Part shown: positions 1 to 8,083 of the stretch, in pieces
How the letters are laid out: each line of letters begins with the position of its first letter
Numbering within the stretch: position 1 is the first letter of the stretch
Assembly (NCBI GenBank): GCA_028688905.1
Contig: JAQTXH010000006.1
Location: forward strand, 146,305 to 210,304
Origin: Acidiphilium sp.
GTDB taxonomy: Bacteria > Pseudomonadota > Alphaproteobacteria > Acetobacterales > Acetobacteraceae
Direction of reading: 5' to 3'
Length of the DNA: 64,000 nucleotides
Translations under genes and position numbers: made by a program
Notes under the pieces: generated by a model
Told to the model about the DNA's origin: nothing
What the model saw: only the letters and a program-made list of their open reading frames with translations
Databases searched by the model: none

Positions 1-407
1 CGGTATCCGGCTGTCCGCGCAATTGTGCTGAAGCCAGCATCAAGGATTTCGGCGTGATCGCGACCGAAGCGGGTTGGGACCTGATGGTCGGCGGCAACGG
101 CGGCATCAAGCTGCGCGGCACCGATCTGCTGTGCAAAGTCACCACCGCGGACGAGGTGATCGAATACTGCGCGGCCTTCATGCAGGTCTATCGCGAGGAA
201 GCGCGTTACTTCGAGCGCACCGCGCCCTGGATCGAGCGTGTCGGCATCGAATACGTGCGCCAACGCGTCGTCGAAGATCACGACGGCCGCCGCTTGCTTG
301 CCGCGCGGTTTCACCATGCGCAGACCTTCGCGCAGTTCGACCCCTGGGCGGAGCAGGCCACCGGCCCGGAGCCGGCGAAATATCACCACGTCGCGGAGTT
401 GGTGTAA
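1..407 (+). CDS. nirB: Nitrite reductase [NAD(P)H] large subunit, C-terminal part (5' end outside window)
   Basis: Only the last 134 residues are present; the frame is open from base 3. They begin with VSGCPRNCAEA, the cysteine motif that in NirB binds the siroheme-coupled 4Fe-4S cluster, followed by the conserved GxKLRG and VIEY stretches of the family's C-terminus. NirB is the cytoplasmic catalytic subunit reducing nitrite to ammonium with electrons from NAD(P)H through FAD, Fe-S and siroheme. Its stop overlaps the nirD start by one base (TAATG), so the two are translationally coupled. The catalytic core, the flavin domains and any promoter lie upstream of the window. Identification is firm because of the motif together with nirD and nasA next door. 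Confidence 0.93.
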   Translation, partial: VSGCPRNCAEASIKDFGVIATEAGWDLMVGGNGGIKLRGTDLLCKVTTADEVIEYCAAFMQVYREEARYFERTAPWIERVGIEYVRQRVVEDHDGRRLLAARFHHAQTFAQFDPWAEQATGPEPAKYHHVAELV

Positions 408-754
408 TGGACGGCAATTTGGCCGAACTGGCCTATATCGACATCGCGGCCCTCGACGATATCCCTTTGCGCGGTGCCCGCACCGTCGCGACCGCTCACG
501 GTAATATCGCGGTTTTTCGTACCGGGGACGACGCGGTATTCGCCTTGCGCGATTCCTGCCCGCATCGCGGCGGTCCGATCAGTCACGGCATCGTCCACGG
601 CCATGGCGTGACCTGCCCGCTGCACAACTGGGTGTTTTCGCTCGAAACCGGTGCGGCGGTCGGCGAAGATGCGCCCTGCATCGCCCGCTTCCGCGTTCGG
701 ATCGAAGGCGACCGTATTCAGCTCGACATCGCCGGTCCGATCGTCGCGCCATGA
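407..754 (+). CDS. nirD: Nitrite reductase small subunit, Rieske-type
   Basis: A 115-residue protein with a complete Rieske [2Fe-2S] ligand set: CPH at residues 51-53 and CPLH at residues 70-73. Some NirD proteins, such as that of E. coli, have lost these ligands; here they are kept, so the subunit can probably carry an electron-transfer cluster. It pairs with NirB in assimilatory nitrite reduction. The start overlaps the nirB stop by one base and the stop overlaps the nasA start by four (ATGA), so nirB-nirD-nasA read as one operon. A longer upstream extension of this frame runs inside nirB in another frame and is rejected as the start. Confidence 0.93.
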   Translation: MDGNLAELAYIDIAALDDIPLRGARTVATAHGNIAVFRTGDDAVFALRDSCPHRGGPISHGIVHGHGVTCPLHNWVFSLETGAAVGEDAPCIARFRVRIEGDRIQLDIAGPIVAP

Positions 755-3378
755 ACACCACCTGTCCCTATTGCGGGGTCGGCTGCGGCCTGATCGCGGG
801 CAAGGACGGCCTGATCGGCGACCCCGATCACCCAGCCAACCGTGGCAGGCTGTGCGTCAAGGGTGCCACCCTTGGCCTGACACTCGATGATCGCGACCGG
901 TTGACGACGCCAACGATCGGCGGTCGTATCGTCCCCTGGTCCGAAGCGCTCGGCCTCGTGGCCCATCGGTTTTCTCAAGCCATGATCGAGCACGGCCCCG
1001 ATTCCGTCGCTTTCTATGTTTCCGGCCAGTTCCTGACCGAAGACTACTACGTCGCTAACAAATTGATGAAGGGTTTCATCGGCAGCGGCAATATCGATAC
1101 CAATTCCCGCCTCTGCATGGCCTCGCCGGTCGCGGCCCATATCCGCGCCTTCGGTGAAGATCTCGTGCCCGGTGTGTATGCCGATTTCGACGAAGCCGAC
1201 CTCATTTTGTTCGCCGGCTCCAATGCCGCCTGGTGCCACCCGGTGCTGTTCCAGCGCGCACTCCGTGCCCGGGATGCGCGCGGCACCAAAATCGTGGTGA
1301 TCGACCCGCGCCGCAGCGCGACCGCCGAACTGGCCGATCTACACATCCCGGTCGAACCCGGCGGCGACCTCGCCTTGTTCGCCGCCCTGCTCGGCAACTG
1401 TGCCGAACGCGGCGCGCTCGATCCTGAATTCATCCGCCGCCACACCAGCGGCTGCGATGATGCCCTGATTGCCGCCCGCACCGCGCATCACGGCATCGAT
1501 AACGATCTGTTCAGCGAACTCGCCGATCTGGTCGGCAGCACACCGCGCATGATCACGGCGTTCTCCCAGGGCGTCAATCAATCCGCGATCGCGACCGACA
1601 CGATCAACGCGATCATCAACCTTCATCTCGCCACCGGCCGGGTCGGCAAGCCGGGGGCAAGCCCCTTTTCACTGACCGGCCAACCCAACGCGATGGGCGG
1701 CCGCGAAGTCGGCGGTCTCGCCAACCAACTCGCCGGCCATCTCGCCTTCGACAATGCCGCGCACCACGATCTGCTCGCGCGCTTCTGGTCCGCTCCCAAC
1801 CTCGCCACCAGGCCCGGCCTGAAAGCGGTCGACCTGTTCGATGCCGTGCATGATGGAAGGATCAAAGCGCTCTGGATCGCCGGCACCAACCCGGCCGAAT
1901 CCCTGCCACGCAGCAACCATGTCCGTGAAGCGATCGAGCGCTGCCCGACGGTGGTTGCGGCGGATTGCTGGCCCACCGCCACCACCGCGCGCGCCCATAT
2001 CGTGCTGCCCGCCGCCGGCTGGTCGGAAAAAGACGGCACCGTCACCAATTCCGAACGCCTGATCTCGCGCCAACGCGCGTTCCGAAATGCCCCCGGCGAG
2101 GCGAAGCCCGACTGGTGGATGTTCGCCGAACTCGGCCGCCGCCTCGGCCACGCCGCGGCGTTCGATTTCCCTAACGCCGCCAGCATTTTCCGCGAGCACG
2201 CCGCGTTATCCGCCTTTGAAAACAATGGCGAACGCGTCTTCAACCTTGCGGCCCTCGCTACCATTCCCGACGAGGATTACGACGCGCTCCGCCCGCTGCA
2301 CTGGCCGATCACCCAGGGCGATCAACGCCTGTTCGCGGATGGAAGCTTCAGCACACCCAGCCGGCGCGCCCGTTTCGTCACGCTCGGCCCGCCGCTCCCA
2401 ACCCCCGAGGCCACCGATACCGCTATCCTCAATACCGTTACCCTCAATACTGGCCGCTTGCGCGACCAATGGCACAGCATGACCCGCACCGGCCGCGTGC
2501 CGGAACTGATGGCGCATCGCGAGGCCGCATCGCTCGAAATCGCTCCGGAAGATGCCGCCCGGCTGGGCATCGCGGCGGGCGATCTGGTCGAGATCGGCAG
2601 CGGCCACGGCAAGGTCACGCTGCCCGCGCTCCTGGCCCCCGGTCAGGCCCCCGGCACCGTATTCGCCGCCATGCACTGGACCCAGGATCAAGGCAGTGCC
2701 GGCACCGTCAATCAACTGATCGGCAGTGCGTGCGATCCGCTCTCCGGCGAGCCTGCCTATAAACATGGCCGGGCCAGCCTTAAAAAAGTCGAAACGCTCT
2801 GGCACGGCATCGCCCTCGGCCGCATCCCGATCACCGCCAACGTCATCCCCGCGAGCGGAGCCATCTGGTCACGCACGCCGCGCGCCAACGGCCTGATGCA
2901 CCTTCGCTTCACCGGCGTCGCCAACTTCGCCGCCGGGGCCACCTGCCGCTCGGTTGCCGCCATGCTGCTCGACCTGCCGGAACTCATCGAAACCGTCGAC
3001 TATGCGGATATCAAGCGCGGGGTCTTCCGCCTCGCGGTGATGCAGGGCAGCACGGTCCAACTTCTGCTCCACGTCGCGCGCGACCCGAAAACCCTACCCT
3101 CGATCGAGGCGCTGGAACAACGCTTCGCCCAGACCTGGGCCGAACCCGAGGCCGGTGCCCTGTTGATGGGCCTCGGCACCGCCCGCCCCGTCGCGAAGGG
3201 GCGCATCGTCTGCGTCTGCCATCAGGTCACCGAACCCGCCATCCGCACCGCCATCGCATCCGCCGGCCTCACCACGGTCGAGGCGATCGGTATGGCCACC
3301 AAGGCCGGCACCGGGTGCGGTTCGTGCGTTTCCGAACTCAAGGGGTTTCTCCGCCATGAACTCGTCGCCGCTGAATAA
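751..3378 (+). CDS. nasA: Assimilatory nitrate reductase, molybdopterin catalytic subunit
   Basis: 875 residues. The N-terminus carries the 4Fe-4S motif of the molybdopterin oxidoreductase family (C5, C8, C12, C35). It is followed by the long molybdopterin-binding core and a molydopterin-dinucleotide-binding domain around residues 560-680. The last 55 residues form a BFD-like [2Fe-2S] domain (VCVCHQVTE and GTGCGSC), the arrangement typical of cytoplasmic NasA-type enzymes rather than periplasmic NapA, and no Tat signal is present. It reduces nitrate to nitrite, which NirBD takes to ammonium. It overlaps nirD by four bases and cobA by 23. No electron-donating flavoprotein (NasB) or transporter is visible in the window. 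Confidence 0.95.
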   Translation: MNTTCPYCGVGCGLIAGKDGLIGDPDHPANRGRLCVKGATLGLTLDDRDRLTTPTIGGRIVPWSEALGLVAHRFSQAMIEHGPDSVAFYVSGQFLTEDYYVANKLMKGFIGSGNIDTNSRLCMASPVAAHIRAFGEDLVPGVYADFDEADLILFAGSNAAWCHPVLFQRALRARDARGTKIVVIDPRRSATAELADLHIPVEPGGDLALFAALLGNCAERGALDPEFIRRHTSGCDDALIAARTAHHGIDNDLFSELADLVGSTPRMITAFSQGVNQSAIATDTINAIINLHLATGRVGKPGASPFSLTGQPNAMGGREVGGLANQLAGHLAFDNAAHHDLLARFWSAPNLATRPGLKAVDLFDAVHDGRIKALWIAGTNPAESLPRSNHVREAIERCPTVVAADCWPTATTARAHIVLPAAGWSEKDGTVTNSERLISRQRAFRNAPGEAKPDWWMFAELGRRLGHAAAFDFPNAASIFREHAALSAFENNGERVFNLAALATIPDEDYDALRPLHWPITQGDQRLFADGSFSTPSRRARFVTLGPPLPTPEATDTAILNTVTLNTGRLRDQWHSMTRTGRVPELMAHREAASLEIAPEDAARLGIAAGDLVEIGSGHGKVTLPALLAPGQAPGTVFAAMHWTQDQGSAGTVNQLIGSACDPLSGEPAYKHGRASLKKVETLWHGIALGRIPITANVIPASGAIWSRTPRANGLMHLRFTGVANFAAGATCRSVAAMLLDLPELIETVDYADIKRGVFRLAVMQGSTVQLLLHVARDPKTLPSIEALEQRFAQTWAEPEAGALLMGLGTARPVAKGRIVCVCHQVTEPAIRTAIASAGLTTVEAIGMATKAGTGCGSCVSELKGFLRHELVAAE

Positions 3379-4144
3379 CGCCACGATCCATCCCGTCATC
3401 CTCGCCGGTGCCGGGCCGGGCGATCCGGACTTGCTGACCGTCAAGGCTCATAAAGCGATCCGCACCGCCGATGTCATTCTGCACGATGCCCTGGTCGATC
3501 CGCGCATCCTCGCCCTCGCCACCACCGCAACCCTGATCAATGTCGGCAAACGCTGTGGCCACCACACGATGAAACAGCACGAAATCAACGCCCTTCTGGT
3601 CCGCGAAGCCCGCACCGGTGCGCGCGTGCTGCGTCTCAAAGGCGGCGATCCGATGATCTTCGGTCGCGCCAATGAGGAAATCGCCGCATTGCGTCAGGCG
3701 GGCATCGCCCTCCAGATCATCCCCGGCATCACCGCCGCCACCGCCGCCGCCGCTTCGGTTCAGGCGTCGCTCACCGTGCGCGGCATCGCCCGCGCCGTCA
3801 CGTTTATCACTGGTCACGGCAGCGACGGCACGCTCCCTGAGCAGGATTGGGCCGCTCTCGCGCGCCTGCGTTCGACCCTCGTGTTCTATATGGGGGCGCG
3901 CCACGCCAGCCTGATTGCCGATCGCCTGATCGAAGCGGGACTCGACCCCGCGACGTCCAGCGTCATCGTGATGAACGTGAGCCGCCCCGACGAAGCGCGC
4001 CGCACCGGCCGCCTGATCGACCTCGCCGACGGCATCGCCGCCGCTGACCTCACTGCCCCGGCGCTGATCCTGATCGGCACCGCGCTCGAAGTGACCGCCC
4101 AGCCGGCACGCGGCGTGACCTGTAGGGTGAACGTCATCGGTTGA
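3356..4144 (+). CDS. cobA: Uroporphyrinogen-III C-methyltransferase (siroheme branch)
   Basis: 262 residues, the usual length of a stand-alone SUMT. The SAM-binding signature AGAGPGDPDLLTVKA is near residues 16-30 and the second family signature LKGGDPMIFGRANEE near residues 92-106. It methylates uroporphyrinogen III twice to precorrin-2, the precursor of siroheme and of cobalamin. Because it is embedded in the nir/nas operon, starting 23 bases inside nasA, its job here is most likely siroheme supply for NirB. There is no CysG-type dehydrogenase/ferrochelatase domain, so the last steps must be done by another gene. The cluster ends with this gene. Confidence 0.92.
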   Translation: MNSSPLNNATIHPVILAGAGPGDPDLLTVKAHKAIRTADVILHDALVDPRILALATTATLINVGKRCGHHTMKQHEINALLVREARTGARVLRLKGGDPMIFGRANEEIAALRQAGIALQIIPGITAATAAAASVQASLTVRGIARAVTFITGHGSDGTLPEQDWAALARLRSTLVFYMGARHASLIADRLIEAGLDPATSSVIVMNVSRPDEARRTGRLIDLADGIAAADLTAPALILIGTALEVTAQPARGVTCRVNVIG

Positions 4145-4480
4145 TCGGCCGCGCACGCATATTTACGTCTTGGCTGCACGCAGCGTGTCCAGCGCCGCTT
4201 TGTATGACGCATAATGATCGGCCTCGTCGGTGGCGATCGTCGTTGAGCTTGTTCGGCATGCCAGTCTCTTGATGGCATCCCGCGACACGCAATCAAAACG
4301 CGAACGGTTCATGGTAAACATAATCGTAGGTATATTCGCACACAAAGGCCATAATGCTGAGGATCCCCTCATTTTCACTTGAGCCTGATCGATTAAGGAC
4401 GAACAGGCTCTCTCTATTTTTGCGAGCAATTTCATTGCTTGGGGTTGCCGCAGGGGCGTCAACCTCAAGCAATATTTCTA
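4145..4480 (+). repeat. Gap after cobA holding interspersed repeat copy A (repeat at 4381-4480)
   Basis: The first 236 bases of this convergent gap hold no convincing gene. The last 100 bases are a near full-length member of the two-hairpin repeat family. Hairpin 1 is GAGCCTG (4381-4387) paired with CAGGCTC (4404-4410), followed by a T-rich stretch. Hairpin 2 pairs ATTGCTTGGGGTTG (4434-4447) with CAACCTCAAGCAAT (4460-4473), with one G:U pair. Relative to copy B the stem bases change on both sides, which is compensatory. The right end supplies the stop codon of the b561 gene read from the opposite strand. Confidence 0.8.
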
Positions 4481-5086
4481 ACGTCTGACTCCCGAAATTC
4501 TATGCAAAACCGCCATGCCGAGATGCCCCCACCAGAACAGCCAGACAAATTCGCCAACGTAGTCGTGGATTTTCTTCGGCCACTGGTAAATGTGCGCGGG
4601 TGCGGCAACGCCGAACGACGGGATCAGGAAGAACATGAGAAATCCCGTGATGGCCATTCCGCTGATCACGAGGAGTCCCAGTCCATGCACCAGGCCGGGC
4701 AGTCCTCCCCGCATGCCGTTGGGGGGAAACTTCCCTTTCGCCAGCCCGGCGATGTCGGGACTGATATTTTGCACGTATGGGCCATCGAACGGAAAAAGAT
4801 GGCCACGAAGCTGCCGGTTGCGGGCGATGAGTGACCAAAGCACCACCAGGAGGAGTGCGGTCGCCATGCCCGACCACATATGGGCATGAAACAGGAGATG
4901 GCGAAATTCATCGTGGCCGTGGGCTTTCCAGATTTTCTTCATGTATCGCTCGCTGAAGAGCTGGAACGTAACGAGGATAATCAGCAGGCCATGAACGATC
5001 CTGAAGCCTAGCGGGAAGCGCGGTTGAACGGAATCGTCTTGCGTTGTGCCTGCCGTATGCATGGCATCACCGGTCGCTATGGTCAT
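4478..5086 (-). CDS. Cytochrome b561-family membrane protein
   Basis: 202 residues with four hydrophobic segments (about 29-44, 70-88, 131-153, 177-195) and histidines placed as haem ligands in or beside them (H32, H67/H69, H134, H188), the pattern of the bacterial cytochrome b561 / Ni-hydrogenase b-subunit family. Such proteins pass electrons across the inner membrane, between quinones and periplasmic partners. The start has GAGG eight bases upstream and lies 10 bases after the propeller gene, so it is the last gene of a four-gene minus-strand unit. The final residues run into repeat copy A, whose end provides the stop. Electron partner and substrate are unknown. Confidence 0.8.
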   Translation of the reverse strand: MTIATGDAMHTAGTTQDDSVQPRFPLGFRIVHGLLIILVTFQLFSERYMKKIWKAHGHDEFRHLLFHAHMWSGMATALLLVVLWSLIARNRQLRGHLFPFDGPYVQNISPDIAGLAKGKFPPNGMRGGLPGLVHGLGLLVISGMAITGFLMFFLIPSFGVAAPAHIYQWPKKIHDYVGEFVWLFWWGHLGMAVLHRISGVRR

Positions 5087-5096
5087 GACATTAACC

Positions 5097-6149
5097 TCAG
5101 AACGACTTCAAAACAGGCTGATAGACCAGTACCGCTTCGTCGTTGCCGGCGTAGACGAAAACATCGTGGTTGGCCGGGTCCACGGCACCGGTATGGGTCT
5201 TTCTGAATCCGGTCGAGACGAAGCCCACCAGCTTCCGGGTCCGCGCGTTATAGACATTGAAGCCAGCAGCATCGCTCTCGAACCCGTAGACCAGTTGCAG
5301 CCCAGGATCGAACGCCATCTCGTCCGCCCCTGCGCGCGCCGGCAGATGGGCTTCAATTTTCAGCGTCCGGCTATCGAGGGCATAGATGCCGTCGCGGTCC
5401 GTGGCGACCCAGATCGAATGGGTTTGCGGGTCGTAGATCTGCCCCTTCGTTTGGGCAATTCCGCGCCCGACCCGCAGGCTCGATGCCGGGCTGACATCGA
5501 CCGCGCGGGTGATCCGATCTGTGTTCAGGTCGATCTCGTCTTCCCAACTGTCGTCGGGAATGAACAATTCGTTTTTACCCGAAACCAACATGCCGATGTC
5601 CGGACCGCTGCCGCGTTTCGGGGTCAGGGCGATCTTGCCAATAAATTTCGGATCGGCACCGAGTGTGTAGATATCGACCCAGTTGTCGTCATCCATCGCG
5701 ACATAGAGTTTACCTAACTTCGGGTCGGCCCAGATCCCGTCGGGCGAGGTTCCCACCGTCGGGATCGTCTTGACCACACGCCAGGTCTGCTTCGAGACCA
5801 CTGTGATGAAGTCATGTTGATGCGCTCCATGGCCGGTATTCGATGTCCAGTAGACATAATGACGGCCAAAGGCTTCGCCGGCGGGCCGGGTGATGCCGTG
5901 CCGGATCACCGCGACGATCTTGTCGTCCTTGGCCGAAATAACGACGCCACCGCCATCGCCCTTGCCCATCGAGACATAGACGTCGTCGTTGCCGGGATCG
6001 AAACTGACCACATCGCCGCTTCGATCGGTGGTTGGCAGCGGAATGACGCTGACCAGACGATAGAACACCGAGTCGGCGCGCGCGACCTGGGGCGTTGCGA
6101 CGATCGATAACATGGCGAAGGCGAGAAACGCGAGATTGACGCGAGGCAT
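5097..6149 (-). CDS. Periplasmic YncE/YVTN-family beta-propeller protein
   Basis: 350 residues. A Sec signal peptide is clear (hydrophobic stretch, then PQVARA and cleavage before DSVFYR). The mature part has repeated propeller-blade elements such as VVSFDPGNDDVYVSM, PDGIWADPKLGKLYVAM, GQIYDPQTHSIWVAT and DEMAFDPGLQLVYGF, as in YncE/YVTN seven-bladed propellers. These are usually binding or scaffold proteins of the periplasm; no catalytic residues are evident. It sits 77 bases after the phosphoesterase gene and 10 before the b561 gene. YncE-type propellers occur elsewhere fused to alkaline-phosphatase-superfamily domains, so the neighbourhood suggests a partner of the phosphoesterase. That is inference. 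Confidence 0.82.
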   Translation of the reverse strand: MPRVNLAFLAFAMLSIVATPQVARADSVFYRLVSVIPLPTTDRSGDVVSFDPGNDDVYVSMGKGDGGGVVISAKDDKIVAVIRHGITRPAGEAFGRHYVYWTSNTGHGAHQHDFITVVSKQTWRVVKTIPTVGTSPDGIWADPKLGKLYVAMDDDNWVDIYTLGADPKFIGKIALTPKRGSGPDIGMLVSGKNELFIPDDSWEDEIDLNTDRITRAVDVSPASSLRVGRGIAQTKGQIYDPQTHSIWVATDRDGIYALDSRTLKIEAHLPARAGADEMAFDPGLQLVYGFESDAAGFNVYNARTRKLVGFVSTGFRKTHTGAVDPANHDVFVYAGNDEAVLVYQPVLKSF

Positions 6150-6226
6150 GCGGTTTATTCCCGAGGTGAGGTTGATCCCGAGGTGGGTTGGCGGTGATGC
6201 CCGCCTGGAGGCGGCTACGCGGGCGA

Positions 6227-7804
6227 TCAGATCGGAAACGGCCGGGGCGGCTGGCTCCAGTCGAAGGCACCGGTCATGTCGTGGGCGTTGCCGTCCCGGT
6301 GGTTGAGCGGAGACAGGCCGAACCGGGTTTCGATCAGTTTCAGGATGCAGCCGGTGTGCGAGACTCGATTCTCGACGTAGCCTTTCCGCGCGAACGGGCT
6401 GACCAGCAGCGCGGGGGTGCGGGTGCCGAGGCCATAGGCGTCGAGCTGAACCGGGGCCATCGAGTCCCAGAATCCGCCGCCTTCGTCATAGGTGATGATG
6501 ATCGCGGTTTTGTCCCAGGCTGGCCCGTCGGCGACCGAGCGGACCAGGTTTTCAACCCAGTCCATGCCGAATTTGGGCGCGCAGTCGGCGGGGTGTTCGG
6601 TGTGGGCCGCCGTTGCCTTGAGGAAGGAAACCGCGGGCAGTTTGCCCGACGCCGCATCGTGCAGAAAATCGTCGCTGCTGCGGATATGGCCCCGGCGGAC
6701 ATAGTCGGGCCATTTCGCATAATACTGGAACGGGTTGTGATGCGCCTCATACAGCCTGCCGGTGTCGATCACGGCGGAGCCGTCGCCGGGGCCGAACGCG
6801 GTCTTCAGCGCCCAGGGTTTCACGAGGTTCCAGTTCTCGTTGTACCAGGCCCAGTCAAGGCTGGCGGCGTCGAGCCGGTCGCCGATGTTGGGGTAGGTCT
6901 GGAATTCGGGCGGTGGCGACAGTTTGAATGCCTTGGGCTGGTTGGCACCGGTCGGCCCCTGGGTGGGCGAGAGGTCGTTGATCAGCACGCCACGATGGTC
7001 ATAGGGCAGGTCGAAGAAGGCATGATCCAAGCCGGCTTCCGACGGGTCGAACGGGCTGCGTGCGTCGGCGGATGCCTTGGGGTTAAGGCAGGACCGCGCC
7101 GCGACCAGGTAGAGCGCGTTGCCGGTCGAGCCGCCGCTCATGGCCTGGAAAAACCGGTCGAACAGAACGAAATGATCGGCCAGTGTGTGATAGAAAGGCA
7201 GATCGGCCCGTTCGTAGTAGCCGATTACCGGGCCGCTCGGTACCGCGAGATCGAAGGCGAGCCGTTGCGCGGCGTAGGTTTTGAGTTCCTGGCGCGACAG
7301 ATGCCGGTGATCGCCAAGTGCCAGTGCAATGAAGCGATCCATTTTGCCGTTGTTGATTTGTGCCGACATCCGGAAGAACCGATGCTTCGGGTCCCAGTGG
7401 GCATTGTCGTCGGCCGGAATGAACGGGGCCAGATGGAACGGCGCGTTCGGCAACTCGGCTTCTTGAAAGGATAAAATATCCTTGGGCGTCGGCAGAACGG
7501 TATAGGGGATTCCGGCCGGGTTTTTTTGCAAGCCATGAAACCGCTGCGCAACCTTGCCCTTGCTGTCGAGCAGATTTGAAAGATGCGCGCCGGCCGGGCT
7601 GGTGTAGGCCCCGAAATAATGATCGAAGCTGCGGTTTTCCTGAAAGATGACGACAATGTGTTCGATGTGCTTTTTCAAACCGGCGACCGGATCGCCCGCG
7701 TCCGCCTGCGCCATGCCGCCGAGATAGGGCGCGGTCAGCGCCGCCGCTCCGCCAAGGGCGACACCCTTGATAACGCCGCGCCGGGTTGGATTGCCGTGAT
7801 GCAT
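6227..7804 (-). CDS. Secreted phosphoesterase, phospholipase C / acid phosphatase family (Tat substrate)
   Basis: 525 residues from the preferred start. The N-terminus has a twin-arginine signal (TRRGVIKG at residues 7-14, then a hydrophobic stretch ending near AQADA). The mature enzyme begins with IEHIVVIFQENRSFDHYFG, the metal/nucleophile motif of the PF04185 phosphoesterase family, and has ITYDEGGGFWDSM and RTPALLVSPFA later on, also diagnostic. It should hydrolyse phosphate esters (phospholipids or other organophosphates) outside the cytoplasm. An ATG 39 bases upstream (7843) would lengthen the n-region; the shorter start puts RR at the usual distance. The 240-280 bases upstream, after the receptor gene, may hold its own promoter. 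Confidence 0.88.
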   Translation of the reverse strand: MHHGNPTRRGVIKGVALGGAAALTAPYLGGMAQADAGDPVAGLKKHIEHIVVIFQENRSFDHYFGAYTSPAGAHLSNLLDSKGKVAQRFHGLQKNPAGIPYTVLPTPKDILSFQEAELPNAPFHLAPFIPADDNAHWDPKHRFFRMSAQINNGKMDRFIALALGDHRHLSRQELKTYAAQRLAFDLAVPSGPVIGYYERADLPFYHTLADHFVLFDRFFQAMSGGSTGNALYLVAARSCLNPKASADARSPFDPSEAGLDHAFFDLPYDHRGVLINDLSPTQGPTGANQPKAFKLSPPPEFQTYPNIGDRLDAASLDWAWYNENWNLVKPWALKTAFGPGDGSAVIDTGRLYEAHHNPFQYYAKWPDYVRRGHIRSSDDFLHDAASGKLPAVSFLKATAAHTEHPADCAPKFGMDWVENLVRSVADGPAWDKTAIIITYDEGGGFWDSMAPVQLDAYGLGTRTPALLVSPFARKGYVENRVSHTGCILKLIETRFGLSPLNHRDGNAHDMTGAFDWSQPPRPFPI

Positions 7805-8083
7805 TGAATGGGTTCTTTCGATATCTTTTGTTGACCGGATCATTGGAAGGGTGGGCCTTCATCGCGTTCTTTTGGCTTGGCAGTCCGGCTCTGTGCGTGA
7901 CAGTTTCGTTGCAACGGCCGCGCGCCCGTCACGTCTGCGTGAAACCGCGACGACCGGTGATTTTCCGAAACGGCCTTCACCGATCATTTCACGCAGCGTC
8001 AGCGTGGCAGATTGAAGATCGTCATCCAGCGGTCGCTGTCATGCGGGCAAAACCGTCGCCAAGGGTCCGGCACCTACCCCGCA

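Noticed and set aside
4163..4259. Minus-strand start MPNKLNDDRHR resembling an IS5-type transposase N-terminus
   Set aside because: Similarity is about 11 residues and the frame does not continue as a transposase; it could be chance.
7844..8083. Possible Pho box (a CTGTCAC word on the minus strand) upstream of the phosphoesterase gene
   Set aside because: Only one half-site is present; the second repeat at the required spacing is missing.
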